Notes: generated from the letters alone by a model not told the origin. Shown: positions 28,546 through 41,124, counted from the stretch's first letter. The stretch: 64,000 nt of DNA from Streptococcus sp. LYSM12 (GCF_004569635.1 NZ_SPOZ01000006.1:1-64000); one strand, 5' to 3'. Made by a program: numbers and translations.

Positions 28546-29577
28546 ATGGAACAAAGAAAACGTGCTCGATTGATTTACAATCCTGTTTCTGGACAGGAAA
28601 TGATGAAGAAACATATAGCAGAAGTCTTGCATATTTTAGAAAGTTTTGGATACGAAACCTCCGTCTTTCAAACAAGTCCTGAACCGGATTCTGCTAAAAA
28701 TGAAGCGACCAGATCAGCTAGAGCAGGATTTGATTTGATTATTGCGGCGGGTGGCGACGGGACAATCAACGAAGTAGTCAATGGAATTGGTTTTCTCCCA
28801 GAGCGTCCCAAAATGGCGATTATCCCGACTGGAACGACCAATGATTATGCTCGCGCCTTGAAGATTCCAAGGGGAAATCCGATTGAAGCAGCCAAGGTGA
28901 TTGGCAAGCAACAGACTATTCTCATGGACATCGGTTTGGCTAAAAATGAACAATTTGGAGATAATTACTTTATCAATATTGCTGCGGCTGGAACCTTGAC
29001 TGAATTGACTTATAGTGTTCCAAGTCAGCTAAAGACGATTTTTGGGTATTTAGCATATGTTGTAAAAGGTGCAGAGTTATTGCCGCAGGTTCAATTTACA
29101 CCAGTTCGTGTAACCCATGATGAGGGAGTATTTGAAGGGAAAATCTCGATGATTTTTGTTGCTCTGACCAACTCAATCGGCGGTTTTGAGAAAATTGTCC
29201 CAGATGCTAAATTAGACGACGGTATGTTTACACTCATCATGGTCAAGACAGGAAATCTCTTTGAAATTCTACATCTAATCCGCTTAGTAATTGACGGTGG
29301 TAAGCATGTTGATAGCCATAAGATTGAGTATATTAAGACACGCCAGCTCACAGTAGAATCCTTGGACAGCAGCAATCGGATGATGTTGAACCTTGATGGT
29401 GAATATGGAGGAGATGCTCCAGTTGAATTGATCAATCTTGCCAATCATATCGAATTTTTCGCAGATACCGACAAAGTAGCAGATGAGGCCATTACTCTTG
29501 ATACGGAGGATATCAGTCGAGAAGATATGACCAAACGCTTTATTGAAGAAGCAGACAATTTGGAAGAGACTATATAA
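28546..29577 (+). CDS. Diacylglycerol kinase family lipid kinase (DagK/YegS type)
   Basis: 343 residues from ATG 28546, with AGGTG 6 nt upstream overlapping the ligA stop; an in-frame GTG at 28537 is a weaker alternative. It phosphorylates diacylglycerol or a similar lipid with ATP, recycling diacylglycerol made during lipoteichoic acid synthesis. The catalytic core is seen in LIYNPVSGQE, AAGGDGTINEVVNGIG and IIPTGTTNDYARAL; DDGMFTLIMVKTG and NLDGEYGGDAPVE lie in the second domain. A lipoteichoic acid synthase gene occurs later in the window (61213-63390). Confidence 0.92.
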   Translation: MEQRKRARLIYNPVSGQEMMKKHIAEVLHILESFGYETSVFQTSPEPDSAKNEATRSARAGFDLIIAAGGDGTINEVVNGIGFLPERPKMAIIPTGTTNDYARALKIPRGNPIEAAKVIGKQQTILMDIGLAKNEQFGDNYFINIAAAGTLTELTYSVPSQLKTIFGYLAYVVKGAELLPQVQFTPVRVTHDEGVFEGKISMIFVALTNSIGGFEKIVPDAKLDDGMFTLIMVKTGNLFEILHLIRLVIDGGKHVDSHKIEYIKTRQLTVESLDSSNRMMLNLDGEYGGDAPVELINLANHIEFFADTDKVADEAITLDTEDISREDMTKRFIEEADNLEETI

Positions 29578-29583
29578 ATAGGA

Positions 29584-29610
29584 AGAAAAGATCGTTAATC
29601 TTTTCTTTTT
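29584..29610 (+). terminator. Terminator after the ligA-lipid kinase unit
   Basis: Stem AGAAAAGAT with ATCTTTTCT around CGTTA, followed by TTTT. Confidence 0.8.
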
Positions 29611-29626
29611 TATAAACATTCTTTGC

Positions 29627-29641
29627 GAAAAACGTTTTCAA
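29627..29641. promoter_or_regulatory. cre-like CcpA site upstream of the atp promoter
   Basis: The palindrome GAAAAACGTTTTCAA fits the catabolite-responsive element core (AAACGTTTT). It ends 13 nt before the -35 box of the ATP synthase promoter, a position more usual for activation than repression by CcpA. Confidence 0.55.
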
Positions 29642-29654
29642 ATACTGTCTTTTC

Positions 29655-29683
29655 TTGACAAACGCATTTTTTAGGAGTATGCT
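29655..29683 (+). promoter_or_regulatory. Promoter of the ATP synthase operon
   Basis: -35 TTGACA (29655-29660), 17 nt spacer, -10 TATGCT (29678-29683), then AAAGGAG 15 nt before the atpE ATG. Confidence 0.75.
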
Positions 29684-29718
29684 ATCATGGTATAAAAATT
29701 TTAAAGGAGAATAAAAAA

Positions 29719-29922
29719 ATGGATGTATCTGCATTAGCTTTAGGTGTTGCCTGTTTAGGTGTTAGTGTTGGTGAGGGACTTTTGGTTGCTAGCTATCTTA
29801 GCTCAACAGCACGTCAGCCTGAATTACAAAGCAAACTAATGACAGGGGTATTCATGGGTGTTGCTTTCATTGAGGGTACTTTCTTCGTAACTCTTGCGAT
29901 GACACTGTTCTTACGTGGATAA
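29719..29922 (+). CDS. atpE: ATP synthase subunit c
   Basis: A 67-residue hairpin of two membrane helices; several copies form the rotating proton ring in the membrane. The ion-binding carboxylate is Glu52 in VAFIEGTFFV on helix 2, and the polar loop is ARQPEL. In streptococci the operon starts with c, then a, and this order is seen here. AAAGGAG precedes the ATG. Confidence 0.97.
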   Translation: MDVSALALGVACLGVSVGEGLLVASYLSSTARQPELQSKLMTGVFMGVAFIEGTFFVTLAMTLFLRG

Positions 29923-29958
29923 GGAATACCTCAGAATCATTAGAAAGGGGGAGTAATC

Positions 29959-30675
29959 GTGGAAGGAACTGCAGCTCCAACTATTACTCTAGGTCCTGTA
30001 ACATTTGATGTAACCATGGTCATTGTCACAATGGTTACAATCACTCTTATATTTTTACTTGTATTTTGGGCAAGTCGCAGTATGACATTGAAACCAAAAG
30101 GAAAGCAAAATGTTTTGGAATATGTCTATGAGCTAACAATAAACTTTACTAAGGGGAATTTGGGCGATGTGGAATCAAAAAGATATTCTCTTTATTTCTT
30201 TGTTCTTTTCCTATTTCTCTTGGTTGCTAATAACCTTGGCTTGATGACCAAGTTAGAGTCATCAGAGGGTGTAAACTTTTGGACATCGCCAACTTCTAAT
30301 ATGGCCTATGACTTTGGACTAGCTATTATGGCGGTTGTTTTCTGCCATGTAGAGGGGATTCGCCGCCAAGGATTTAAAAACTATTTAAAAGCATTTGTTA
30401 CCCCTTGGGCGATGGCTCCGATGAATATTTTGGAAGAAGTGACCAACGTAGCTTCCCTTGCACTTCGTTTATACGGAAATATCTTTGCCGGTGAAATTTT
30501 GGTAACCTTGCTGGTACAGATGTCGCAAAAAAGTGCGTTTGCTTATCCAATCGCCTTCCTATTAAATGTCATCTGGACTGGTTTTTCAGTCTTTATTTCC
30601 TGCTTGCAAGCCTATGTGTTTGTCATGTTGGTTTCGATGTATTTGAACAAAAAAATTCAAGTTGAAGGTGAATAG
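29959..30675 (+). CDS. atpB: ATP synthase subunit a
   Basis: 238 residues from GTG 29959 behind GGGGGAG. It forms the membrane stator half-channels that pass protons to the c ring. The conserved Arg lies in [15 protein letters not shown] in the penultimate helix region; several membrane segments are visible. Spacing to atpE is 36 bp and to atpF 17 bp. Confidence 0.97.
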   Translation: MEGTAAPTITLGPVTFDVTMVIVTMVTITLIFLLVFWASRSMTLKPKGKQNVLEYVYELTINFTKGNLGDVESKRYSLYFFVLFLFLLVANNLGLMTKLESSEGVNFWTSPTSNMAYDFGLAIMAVVFCHVEGIRRQGFKNYLKAFVTPWAMAPMNILEEVTNVASLALRLYGNIFAGEILVTLLVQMSQKSAFAYPIAFLLNVIWTGFSVFISCLQAYVFVMLVSMYLNKKIQVEGE

Positions 30676-30692
30676 GAAAGGATTAGGTATTC

Positions 30693-31196
30693 ATGATTAC
30701 AGGACTAAGTATAAACAGCACTATGCTGGGTAATTTTATTCTAGTAACGGCTTCGTTTGCTGTATTGATTGTAGCAATTCGCCTCTTTGCTTGGGATAAG
30801 ATTACAGGTATTTTTGAAGAACGTGCTGCTAAAATTTCAGGTGACATCGACGCTGCTGAAGAAAAATTGGCAGTAGCCACTAGCCTTGTTGACCAGAGAG
30901 AACAAGAGTTGGCACAAGGTCGCGCAGAGGGACAACAGATTGTTCAAGATGCTGTTGAACGGGCAAAATTGGAGAAAAAACGCATTTTAGAACAAGCTGA
31001 AGTAGAAATTGAAGCCTTGAAAAAGAAAGCAGATTTAGAAATTGAAGCTGAGAAGCGAGAAGTTCAAGAGAAATTGCATATTCAAGTTGCAGATTTGGCT
31101 GTTGATTTGGCTAGTAAAATTATCTTGGAAGACTTGGATCAGCAGGCACATAGTGAGTTGATTAATCGTTATCTTGATAGGCTAGGAGAAGAATAA
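30693..31196 (+). CDS. atpF: ATP synthase subunit b
   Basis: 167 residues: one N-terminal membrane helix ([20 protein letters not shown]) and then a long charged coiled coil ([20 protein letters not shown] and following) that forms the peripheral stalk. The stop codon overlaps the atpH start (TAATG). Confidence 0.97.
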   Translation: MITGLSINSTMLGNFILVTASFAVLIVAIRLFAWDKITGIFEERAAKISGDIDAAEEKLAVATSLVDQREQELAQGRAEGQQIVQDAVERAKLEKKRILEQAEVEIEALKKKADLEIEAEKREVQEKLHIQVADLAVDLASKIILEDLDQQAHSELINRYLDRLGEE

Positions 31197-31729
31197 TGAA
31201 TGCTAGAGAAACTGCCTTAGTGCAAAAATATGCTCAATCATTCGTTGATAAGGTATATGATCGTGAGGATGTTTGGACCATTTATGATCAAATTTCAGCT
31301 ATTCTCACGGTTATCCATGATAGTAAATTGAATCGAATTCTCTTATCTGCGACGGTTTCTCAGGATGAAAAGGCAGAATTTATTCATGCCATTCGTCAAT
31401 CAACGTATCGTGAAGTCAATGACCTAGTTGAAGCTGTAGCTCGGGATGGTCATGCTGATTTACTCGTTGATACACTAGAAGCTGCCTTGGTCTTTATTAG
31501 CAAGAGCAAGCAAGAATTTGATGCGCATGTTGTATCTGTTTACCCATTGACAGATGAGCAAAAAGCAAGAGTGCGTCATCTAGTGGAGAGTCGTTTTTCA
31601 TTGAAAGTTCGCAATATTGTAGAAGAAATTGACAAAGAGGTACTCGGTGGTTTTATCATTACGGTCAACCACAAGGTACTTGACGCCAGTGTGCGGACGC
31701 AGTTGAAAGAAATTCGAAATAGACTTTAG
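31196..31729 (+). CDS. atpH: ATP synthase subunit delta
   Basis: 177 residues. It links the b stalk to the top of F1. It has a helical N-terminal domain ([16 protein letters not shown]) and the family end [20 protein letters not shown]. Its ATG overlaps the atpF stop. Confidence 0.96.
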   Translation: MNARETALVQKYAQSFVDKVYDREDVWTIYDQISAILTVIHDSKLNRILLSATVSQDEKAEFIHAIRQSTYREVNDLVEAVARDGHADLLVDTLEAALVFISKSKQEFDAHVVSVYPLTDEQKARVRHLVESRFSLKVRNIVEEIDKEVLGGFIITVNHKVLDASVRTQLKEIRNRL

Positions 31730-31750
31730 AAAATAGAAAGTGGTGTTCTT

Positions 31751-33256
31751 TTGGTGATTAATGCACAAGAAATTAGCGCTTTACTAAAACAACAAATTGA
31801 AGGGTTTCAACCTGATTTTGACTATACAGAAACGGGAGTCGTGACCTATATTGGTGACGGAATTGCCCGTGCCCATGGTCTTGATAATGCCATGAGTGGG
31901 GAGCTACTCGTCTTTGAAAATGGCACTATCGGTATGGCCCAGAACTTGGAAACGGTGGATGTGGGGATTATTATCTTAGGTCCCTTTACTGACATTCGGG
32001 AGGGTTCTGTTGTTCGCCGTACAGGAAAAATTATGGAGGTACCAGTTGGTCAAGCCTTGATTGGTCGTGTGGTCAATCCGCTTGGACAGCCAGTGGACGG
32101 ACTTGGCGACATTCGGACTAGTAAAACAAGACCGATTGAATATCCTGCACCAGGTGTTATGCAACGGAAATCCGTTAATGAGCCTTTACAGACAGGTTGG
32201 AAAGCCATTGATGCTCTCGTGCCAATCGGTCGTGGTCAGCGGGAGTTGATTATCGGAGACCGTCAGACAGGGAAAACCTCCATTGCTATCGATACAATCT
32301 TGAACCAGAAGGATCAAGATATGATTTGTATCTATGTTGCGATTGGGCAAAAAGAATCAACTGTTCGAGCCCAGGTAGAAACGCTTCGCCAGTACGGGGC
32401 GCTTGATTATACTATCGTAGTAACAGCTTCGGCTTCTCAACCGGCGCCTTTGTTATTTTTAGCACCATATGCAGGTGTTGCCATAGCAGAAGAATTCATG
32501 TATGAAGGAAAGCATGTTTTAATCGTCTACGATGATTTGTCAAAACAAGCGGTTGCCTATCGTGAATTGTCTTTACTTCTTCGTCGACCACCTGGTCGCG
32601 AGGCTTATCCAGGAGATGTCTTCTATCTGCACAGTCGCTTGTTAGAGCGTTCTGCAAAGGTATCAGATGAATTAGGTGGTGGATCGATTACAGCCCTGCC
32701 ATTTATCGAAACTCAGGCAGGAGATATTTCGGCCTATATCGCAACCAACGTTATTTCAATTACAGACGGGCAAATTTTCTTGAAAGATGATTTGTTCAAC
32801 TCAGGGATTCGTCCAGCGATTGATGCAGGGTCATCGGTATCTCGTGTTGGTGGTTCAGCTCAAATCAAGGCTATGAAAAAAGTAGCAGGTACGCTTCGGA
32901 TTGACCTTGCATCTTATCGTGAATTGGAGGCCTTTACCCAGTTTGGTTCGGATTTAGATGCGGCAACGCAGGCGAAATTAAATCGCGGACGTCGGACAGT
33001 AGAAGTCTTGAAACAACCGCTTCACAAGCCCTTGCCTATTGAGAAACAGGTCTTGATTTTGTATGCATTGACAAATGGCTTTTTGGATTCTGTTCCAATA
33101 GATGATATTTTGAGCTTTGAAGAAGAATTGTATGCCTACTTTGACTTGCACCATGGTGATCTTTTGGATACTATTCGTATCACAAAAGATTTGCCAGATA
33201 CAGATGAATTGAATGCTGCTATTCAGGAATTCAAAGATCAGTCTGTTTTTAAGTAA
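31751..33256 (+). CDS. atpA: ATP synthase subunit alpha
   Basis: 501 residues if the TTG at 31751 is the start, which reproduces the usual streptococcal N-terminus ([15 protein letters not shown]); a GTG one codon later is possible. It forms the non-catalytic nucleotide sites of F1. P-loop [23 protein letters not shown] and the signature [14 protein letters not shown] are present. The ribosome-binding site is weak (AAAGTGGTG). Confidence 0.97.
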   Translation: MVINAQEISALLKQQIEGFQPDFDYTETGVVTYIGDGIARAHGLDNAMSGELLVFENGTIGMAQNLETVDVGIIILGPFTDIREGSVVRRTGKIMEVPVGQALIGRVVNPLGQPVDGLGDIRTSKTRPIEYPAPGVMQRKSVNEPLQTGWKAIDALVPIGRGQRELIIGDRQTGKTSIAIDTILNQKDQDMICIYVAIGQKESTVRAQVETLRQYGALDYTIVVTASASQPAPLLFLAPYAGVAIAEEFMYEGKHVLIVYDDLSKQAVAYRELSLLLRRPPGREAYPGDVFYLHSRLLERSAKVSDELGGGSITALPFIETQAGDISAYIATNVISITDGQIFLKDDLFNSGIRPAIDAGSSVSRVGGSAQIKAMKKVAGTLRIDLASYRELEAFTQFGSDLDAATQAKLNRGRRTVEVLKQPLHKPLPIEKQVLILYALTNGFLDSVPIDDILSFEEELYAYFDLHHGDLLDTIRITKDLPDTDELNAAIQEFKDQSVFK

Positions 33257-33268
33257 AGGAGAAGTGTT

Positions 33269-34144
33269 ATGGCAGGTTCTCTCAATGAATTTAAAACAAA
33301 AATTGCCTCTACAAAGAAAACCAGTCAAATCACAGGTGCTATGCAAATGGTGTCAGCTGCCAAGTTAGCGAAATCAGAGCAGCTGGCAAAATCTTTTCAG
33401 ATTTATGCTGGTAAGGTGCGGAAAATCACGACGGACTTACTCCGGGGTGAATTGATGGAAGGATCAACCAACCCAATGTTGATTCGCCGTCCAATCCAAA
33501 AATCAGGCTACATCGTCATTACTTCTGATAGTGGCTTAAAAGGCAGTTACAATGCAATGATTTTAAAAGCTGTTATGGACATGATTGAACAGGATCATGT
33601 GACTAAGGATGAGTATGAAATCATTGCGATTGGTGGCATGGGGGCAGACTTCTTTCGGGCACGTGGTATTCAGCCCATTTTTGAATTACGTGGTTTAGCA
33701 GATAATCCTAGCTTTGATGATGTTCAAAAAATTATTTCAAAATCTGTTGAGATGTATAAGAATGAAATTTTTGATGAACTGTATGTTTGTTACAATCACC
33801 ATATCAACAGTTTAAGCCGTAAAGTTCGTGTACAGCAAATGCTACCTGTAGAGGACTTGGATCACAACGAGGCAGACGGATATACTGCTACCTTTGAATT
33901 AGAACCAAGTCGAGAAGCGATTTTGGGACAACTCTTGACCCAGTATGCGGAATCAACGATTTACGGTGCGATTTTAGATGCTAAGACAGCTGAAAATGCG
34001 GCAGGTATGATTGCTATGCAGACAGCTACAGACAATGCTAAATCTGTTATTGATGATTTAACCATTCGCTATAATCGTGCCCGTCAGGCAGCCATTACCC
34101 AAGAAATTACGGAGATTGTTGCAGGAGCAAGCGCTCTTGAGTAG
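33269..34144 (+). CDS. atpG: ATP synthase subunit gamma
   Basis: 291 residues, preceded by AAAGGAG. The central rotor shaft: an N-terminal helix [20 protein letters not shown] and a C-terminal helix with [19 protein letters not shown], both family hallmarks. It is followed by an abnormal 747 bp gap before atpD. Confidence 0.97.
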   Translation: MAGSLNEFKTKIASTKKTSQITGAMQMVSAAKLAKSEQLAKSFQIYAGKVRKITTDLLRGELMEGSTNPMLIRRPIQKSGYIVITSDSGLKGSYNAMILKAVMDMIEQDHVTKDEYEIIAIGGMGADFFRARGIQPIFELRGLADNPSFDDVQKIISKSVEMYKNEIFDELYVCYNHHINSLSRKVRVQQMLPVEDLDHNEADGYTATFELEPSREAILGQLLTQYAESTIYGAILDAKTAENAAGMIAMQTATDNAKSVIDDLTIRYNRARQAAITQEITEIVAGASALE

Positions 34145-34240
34145 AGAAGCAGTAGGCAAAAGCATGCGCATGCAAAGCTGTTATAATGTACAGATACCAA
34201 AAACTATCCAGTGGAGAGTTTTTAGACATTGTACGTTTTT
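34145..34240 (+). other. Start of the atpG-atpD gap
   Basis: Contains the palindrome GCATGCGCATGC and a -10-like TTATAAT (near 34,180). It could hold a secondary promoter for atpD and atpC, but no convincing -35 is seen. Confidence 0.35.
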
Positions 34241-36298
<2,058 letters not shown>

Positions 36299-36307
36299 AG
36301 GTGTTTT

Positions 36308-36724
36308 ATGGCACAAATGACAGTACAAATCGTAACGCCAGACGGTATTCGTTATGATCACCATGCGGCTTTCGTACTGGTTCGGACAACAGTAGGTGAG
36401 CTTGGGATTTATCCTGGGCACGTGGAGTTGATCGCTGTTCTGGCTATTGATGAAATTAAGGTTCGCCGAATTGATGATGAAAATCATGTCGATTGGATTG
36501 CGGTCAATGGTGGGATTATCGAAATCTCTAAAGATTTGATTACCATTGTATCGGATTCCGCAGAACGTGCACGTGATATCGATGTTAGTCGTGCGGAACG
36601 TGCGAAGTTACGCGCAGAGAAAGCTTTAGAAGAAGCACAAAGTGCCCACAATATTGACATGGAAAAACGGGCAGCCATTGCGCTTCAGCGCGCAATTAAC
36701 CGAATTCGTGTTGGGAATAGGTAA
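36308..36724 (+). CDS. atpC: ATP synthase subunit epsilon
   Basis: 138 residues; an N-terminal beta barrel ([30 protein letters not shown]) and a C-terminal helical hairpin rich in Ala, Arg and Glu that regulates rotation. It is the last gene of the operon. Confidence 0.95.
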   Translation: MAQMTVQIVTPDGIRYDHHAAFVLVRTTVGELGIYPGHVELIAVLAIDEIKVRRIDDENHVDWIAVNGGIIEISKDLITIVSDSAERARDIDVSRAERAKLRAEKALEEAQSAHNIDMEKRAAIALQRAINRIRVGNR

Positions 36725-37045
36725 GGAATGGTATCCTGGGTGGGCTACTTTGATTTAGGAGAATTGTTACTCTATATAGAATCGAAATAAAAGCCCACGA
36801 AGACGGTATCTCAGCTCTAGTCCATAAAAACTAGAGCACCTACATCTCGCTCTTTGAGTATCAAGGCTGTTTTTGTATGTTGAAAAACAAATGATACTGA
36901 ATAGTAGAAAGTAATCTTGAATGGGTGTGTTGAGCTGTGGCTACCGGTTTTAATAGGTGTAAAAATCACCTTTTTCATCGTTTAATCTGTGGCTTTATTT
37001 TCGGTTTAGAGGAGGCTAGCTTTGCTAACCTTATTACCAAGCTTT

Positions 37046-37152
37046 TATAGTCATTTCGTTTATATTTTTATTACTTCGTTCACTCGTTTTGCCGTACTCC
37101 AGTACTACCTGTGACTCCTTGCCTAGTACTAAAAATAAACGAAACGGCTATA
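37046..37152. repeat. TATAGTC-family repeat (107 bp)
   Basis: A near-complete member: ends TATAGTCATTTCGTTTA and AAACGAAACGGCTATA are inverted repeats, with ATTACTTCGTTCACTCG, TGCCGTACTCCAGTACT and GACTCCTTGCCTAGTACT inside. It is small, non-coding and TA-flanked like a MITE. Confidence 0.85.
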
Positions 37153-37237
37153 CCATTCTCAATTTTGAAAGCTGCTGAAATGTTGAGTTCTATAGAGTAT
37201 CAGAGTAGTAGATGCTCCAAAGGAAAGATACTGATAA

Positions 37238-37266
37238 AGAGGTCGGGAGGTTCCCGCCTCTTTTTA
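37238..37266 (+). terminator. Terminator-type hairpin
   Basis: AGAGGTCGGGA with TCCCGCCTCT, followed by TTTTT. No gene directly precedes it; it may end read-through from atpC. Confidence 0.65.
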
Positions 37267-37365
37267 TCGTTATGTTTATTACTTCGTTACCTCGCTTTGC
37301 CATACTTACTCTAGTACAAGCCTGCAGCTCCTTGCCTGATACTCAAAATAAGCTAAAAGACTATA
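37265..37365. repeat. TATAGTC-family repeat
   Basis: A member about 101 bp long, TATCGTTATGTTTA to GCTAAAAGACTATA, directly after the hairpin. Confidence 0.75.
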
Positions 37366-37717
37366 ATAATTTGAAACACTATTCAAGGCATCCTGTTATG
37401 GACGGGAGTGCTGGTAGTAGATTTCTAACCCTATTTGTTACTTTTCCCAGCCCAGCTCTTCTTAATCGGATTAGATTTTGGTGAGTAGGAGGAGGGGGAT
37501 AAAGTTTTCCCTACAAGCCTTAGCTTGAGGACCTTTAGGATGAACTAAGGTTATCCATGACAATGATAGAAAGGATCTCTAATTCAGAGAGAAGCTATAG
37601 TTTAATCTGTGACTACTATAAAACAGTTGGATGATATATAACAGTTTGTAATGATAATGTCATGTGTTTGTTGTACTTGTTATCGTTTTTAAAATACGAA
37701 AGTTCAGGAATTTTTGG

Positions 37718-37730
37718 TATAATAGGACTA
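37718..37730 (+). promoter_or_regulatory. -10 box at the DUF1146 gene start, leaderless-type
   Basis: TATAAT (37718-37723) ends six bases before the ATG at 37730, and no ribosome-binding site is present. Confidence 0.6.
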
Positions 37731-37960
37731 TGTTTATTTCACTAGTTACAATTTGTAGCCATCTCTTATTCATCTATCTTGCCCATTCATTGCTGCTATC
37801 AGTCATGGATTGGTCAAAATGCTTAAAAGGGACGGCAGAAAATCAAAAGAAAATTCAGCTATTCATTGTATTTTTGGCAGTTGCCCTGGGCTACTTGGTT
37901 TCGGCGTTCTTTTTAGATGTCTTATCCATTAGTCGGGACCTAGCAGCACTATTTCGCTAG
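37730..37960 (+). CDS. DUF1146 (YwzB-like) membrane protein
   Basis: 76 residues with two hydrophobic segments (MFISLVTICSHLLFIYLAHS and IQLFIVFLAVALGYLVSAFF) around a short charged loop. This matches DUF1146/YwzB, a small membrane protein found between the ATP synthase operon and murA in Firmicutes; its function is unknown. The frame is open 22 codons upstream, but the promoter lies inside that stretch, so ATG 37730 is chosen. Confidence 0.8.
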   Translation: MFISLVTICSHLLFIYLAHSLLLSVMDWSKCLKGTAENQKKIQLFIVFLAVALGYLVSAFFLDVLSISRDLAALFR

Positions 37961-38032
37961 AAGATGTATGAATATCTATCAGGTTGATGGATAAGTGAAA
38001 ATCTGTTAGAAAAGTCTAAGAGGAAATGGAAA

Positions 38033-39307
38033 ATGGATAAAATTATTGTCAAAGGTGGAAAGACGCCCTTAAAAGGTCAGGTCGTTATCGAGGGAGCTAA
38101 AAATGCAGTCTTACCCCTGTTAGCAGCCACTATCTTAGCAAGCGAAGGACAGTCGCGTCTCTCTAATGTACCGATTCTATCTGATGTTTTCACCATGAAT
38201 CATGTGGTAGCTGGTTTGGGTGCGCAGGTTTCATTCCACCAGGAGAAGAATGAGATTATCGTTGATGCTCGAGGTGAACTCGGTAGTGAAGCGCCCTACA
38301 AGTATGTCAATCAAATGCGGGCTTCTATCGTGGTATTAGGACCAATATTGGCACGAAATGGCTATGCTAAGGTATCGATGCCTGGTGGTTGTACCATTGG
38401 TAGTCGGCCGATTGATTTGCATCTAAAAGGTCTGGAAGCAATGGGAGCTACGATTTACCAGCGGGCAGGCTATATTGAGGCAAGGGTTGAACGTTTACAA
38501 GGAACGCATTTCTATATGGATTTCCCTAGCGTGGGCGCTACGCAAAACTTGATGATGGCAGCGACATTAGCAGAGGGAACAACTGTAATTGAAAACGCTG
38601 CGCGTGAGCCAGAAATCGTTGATCTGGCAATTTTCTTGAATAAAATGGGTGCTAAGGTTAAGGGGGCAGGTACAGAAACGATTACGATAAAAGGTGTTTC
38701 TTCCCTCCATGGAGCCGATCATCAGGTGGTTCAAGACCGTATTGAAGCAGGGACCTTTATGGTTGCGGCAGCTATGACGGGCGGAGATGTCTTGATAAAG
38801 GATGCGATTTGGGAACACAATCGCCCTTTGATTTCAAAAATGCAGGAAATGGGAGTTGAAGTGAGTGAAGAAGACGAGGGCATCCGCATTCGTTCAACGG
38901 TTGCTCGCTTAAAATCTGTAACAGTAAAGACCCTGCCGCATCCTGGTTTTCCGACAGATATGCAGGCTCAATTTACAGCCCTCATGGCAGTGGCCAAGGG
39001 GGAATCGACCATGATTGAGACGGTTTTTGAGAACAGGTTCCAACACTTGGAAGAATTACGTCGTATGGACTTACACTCAGATATTTTGCGTGATACAGCC
39101 ATTATCACAGGCGGGACTCCGCTTCAAGGGGCAGAAGTCATGTCAACAGATTTGAGAGCTAGTGCTGCTTTGATTTTGTCAGGGCTTGTAGCAGAGGGTG
39201 TGACGACGGTTGGAATGCTGACACATCTTGATCGTGGTTATTATCGCTTCCATGAAAAATTAGCAGCTTTAGGAGCAGATATTGAACGAATAAAGGGAGA
39301 AAGCTAA
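38033..39307 (+). CDS. murA: UDP-N-acetylglucosamine 1-carboxyvinyltransferase
   Basis: 424 residues. It transfers enolpyruvate from PEP to UDP-GlcNAc, the first committed step of peptidoglycan synthesis. The active-site Cys120 is in [15 protein letters not shown], the target of fosfomycin in the family; Lys23 and Asn24 are in EGAKNAVLP, and [12 protein letters not shown] lies near the substrate site. AGAGGAAATGG precedes the ATG. Streptococci usually have two murA paralogues; this is the one beside epuA and endA. Confidence 0.97.
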   Translation: MDKIIVKGGKTPLKGQVVIEGAKNAVLPLLAATILASEGQSRLSNVPILSDVFTMNHVVAGLGAQVSFHQEKNEIIVDARGELGSEAPYKYVNQMRASIVVLGPILARNGYAKVSMPGGCTIGSRPIDLHLKGLEAMGATIYQRAGYIEARVERLQGTHFYMDFPSVGATQNLMMAATLAEGTTVIENAAREPEIVDLAIFLNKMGAKVKGAGTETITIKGVSSLHGADHQVVQDRIEAGTFMVAAAMTGGDVLIKDAIWEHNRPLISKMQEMGVEVSEEDEGIRIRSTVARLKSVTVKTLPHPGFPTDMQAQFTALMAVAKGESTMIETVFENRFQHLEELRRMDLHSDILRDTAIITGGTPLQGAEVMSTDLRASAALILSGLVAEGVTTVGMLTHLDRGYYRFHEKLAALGADIERIKGES

Positions 39308-39501
39308 TGGATCAGAAAGAACAGCTACGTTTTGTCGCTAATCAATTTTTAATGGTTCTCTTTATTGCTTTTTTAGCGGTGATTATTTTTGCAATAGGTC
39401 TGATGGTTGGCTACGGTGTCATTGGCGATGGAGATAATATCTGGGCGATTTTATCTGCAGATAAATGGCAGGAATTGATTGGAAAGTTTACAGGAAAGTA
39501 G
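39307..39501 (+). CDS. epuA: EpuA, small membrane protein
   Basis: 64 residues with one membrane helix (FLMVLFIAFLAVIIFAIGLM) and a short extracytoplasmic tail. EpuA-family proteins lie between murA and endA in streptococci and are often annotated as DNA-directed RNA polymerase subunit beta, a name not supported by this sequence. The ATG overlaps the murA stop codon. Confidence 0.9.
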   Translation: MDQKEQLRFVANQFLMVLFIAFLAVIIFAIGLMVGYGVIGDGDNIWAILSADKWQELIGKFTGK

Positions 39502-39531
39502 GAGAATCCTACTTTTTTCAATGGGAGAGAG

Positions 39532-40365
39532 ATGGTAAGAAGAAAAACAAAAACACAGAGTATTCGTCTGGCTAGTTTTTTGGTCGCGCTTTTGTTGGCG
39601 TTGGGAGGTTATTTTTTAACAGAACAGCCAGCTTCGGTATCAAATGAGCAGGTAACAACAAGGCCAAGGGATAATGGTCTGGCTCCCTCAGAGGAGTTGG
39701 CTAGCTCCATTTTGACCGACTCGGTAAGAAAACAGTTAGGGACAGATATCGTCTATAATGGAGCGGGTGCATTTGTTGTCAATGGCAATCAGACCGCTCT
39801 TGATGCTTCTGTAGCTAGTAAACCCTATGCGGAGAATAAGATTAAGACGGCACAAGGAAAAGTGGTTCCAACAGTCGCCAATGCTCTCTTAAGCAAGACA
39901 ACACGCCAGTATCAAAAGCGTGAAGAAACAGGTAATGGCTCGACCAGCTGGAGGCCGGCTGGCTGGCATCAGGTGAAAAATTTAGAAGGAGAGTACAATC
40001 ACGCTATTGATAGAGGGCATTTACTGGCTTATTCCTTAGTGGGAGGCTTAAAGGGTTACGATGCCTCCACCAGCAATCCTAAGAACATAGCTGTCCAGAC
40101 TGCTTGGGCCAATCAGGCCAACCGTCACGATGCGACAGGTCAAAATTATTTTGAAACGCAGATTCGTAGAGCCTTGGATAAGAACAAGCGGATCCGCTAT
40201 CGCGTGACCTTAATCTATCAATCTGAAGATGATTTGGTACCTGTAGGTAGCCACTTGGAAGCAAAAGCAGCAGACGGTAGTCTTGAGTTCAACGTCTTTG
40301 TCCCCAATGTGCAACAAGGATTAACTATTGATTATAACAGCGGGCAGATTCGCCTTATTCAGTAG
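39532..40365 (+). CDS. endA: Membrane-bound DNA-entry nuclease EndA
   Basis: 277 residues. An N-terminal signal anchor (LASFLVALLLALGGYFL) holds the enzyme on the cell surface, followed by a DNA/RNA non-specific endonuclease domain. The catalytic DRGH motif is at 160-163 (AIDRGHLLAYSLVGG); NPKNIAVQTAWANQA and NQANRHDATGQNYFE form the metal-binding region. In pneumococcus EndA degrades one strand of incoming DNA during transformation and breaks down neutrophil traps. It is last in the murA-epuA-endA operon. Confidence 0.95.
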   Translation: MVRRKTKTQSIRLASFLVALLLALGGYFLTEQPASVSNEQVTTRPRDNGLAPSEELASSILTDSVRKQLGTDIVYNGAGAFVVNGNQTALDASVASKPYAENKIKTAQGKVVPTVANALLSKTTRQYQKREETGNGSTSWRPAGWHQVKNLEGEYNHAIDRGHLLAYSLVGGLKGYDASTSNPKNIAVQTAWANQANRHDATGQNYFETQIRRALDKNKRIRYRVTLIYQSEDDLVPVGSHLEAKAADGSLEFNVFVPNVQQGLTIDYNSGQIRLIQ

Positions 40366-40729
40366 GAGAACAGATGAAACCAGATGTTTTTCGACGAGAT
40401 AGACATCAGATATGGAATGAAAAGTGAATGCACCTCTTGATAGCTATAAGCAGATATAGCTATCAAGAGTGGAATGTAGAAACGACGAAGAGGTTAACGG
40501 AAGATTTGCCTGTGCCAAAACTCCTAGTAAGGTTAAATGATCTAAGGAAGAAGTCGGGTACTTGTGTTAGCCAACTATAAGCATAGAAACGTTGGTATTT
40601 TCTAAGAAATGCTTAAAAAGCGAGTGTTGATAATGGCTAGCTACCAGATTGAAAATAGCAATTTCTAACTCTTCACTGGGCTGGATAAGCTCGATTTATA
40701 GCAGTCTTACAATGAATAATCCTAGCAGG

Positions 40730-40774
40730 AAAGGCTTCAAATCCGGTTTTAGCTAACTTGATTTGAAGCCTTTT
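40730..40774 (+). terminator. Strong hairpin terminator
   Basis: Stem AAAGGCTTCAAATC with GATTTGAAGCCTTT, 14 bp, ending TTTT. It lies 365 bp after endA. Confidence 0.75.
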
Positions 40775-40817
40775 ATCGCTCCCTTAGAAATAGGTATTCT
40801 TTTGGTTGCACGTATTT

Positions 40818-40913
40818 TATAGTCTTTTTAGTATTAGGAAACGAGCTGCAGGCTGTACTAGAGTATGGCAAAGCAAGTTAACGAAGTCATAAAAGATAAA
40901 CGAAATGACTATA
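40818..40913. repeat. TATAGTC-family repeat, reverse orientation
   Basis: TATAGTCTTTTTAGTATTAGG to AAACGAAATGACTATA, with ACGAGCTGCAGGCTGTACT inside. Confidence 0.8.
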
Positions 40914-40934
40914 TAATATTATTCTGCCCTCTTT

Positions 40935-41008
40935 TATAGCCTTTTAGTACTAGTCAATGAGCCGCAGGCTGTATTAGAGTACGGCAAAGATTAAACGAAA
41001 TGACTATA
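40935..41008. repeat. TATAGTC-family repeat, internally deleted
   Basis: 74 bp: both ends and the GAGCCGCAGGCTGTATTAG centre are kept, but the CGAGTTAACGAAGTAATAAAA part is missing. Confidence 0.75.
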
Positions 41009-41029
41009 TAATATTATTCTGCCCTCTTT

Positions 41030-41124
41030 TATAGTCTTTTAGTACTAGTCAATGAGCCGCAGGCTATATTAGAGTGCGGCAAAGAGAGTGAACCAAGGAA
41101 TAAAAGATAAGCTCAATGACTCTA
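41030..41124. repeat. TATAGTC-family repeat
   Basis: TATAGTCTTTTAGTACTAG to CTCAATGACTCTA; the right end is degenerate. Confidence 0.7.

Larger units (their letters stand above)
36725..37729. other. 1 kb intergenic region after atpC
   Basis: It holds a loose GTGGGCT..AGCCCAC inverted repeat (36,739-36,795) that may end the atp transcript, a GCTCTAGT..ACTAGAGC hairpin (about 36,814-36,838), two TATAGTC-family repeats and one clear terminator. No gene is seen. Confidence 0.6.

Noticed and set aside
39307..39501. RNA polymerase beta subunit
   Set aside because: EpuA-family proteins often carry this name in databases, but this is a 64-residue single-pass membrane protein without polymerase motifs.
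40374..40427. 17-codon peptide after endA
   Set aside because: It has a GGAGA site but no recognisable sequence and is followed by non-coding DNA; most likely a relic.
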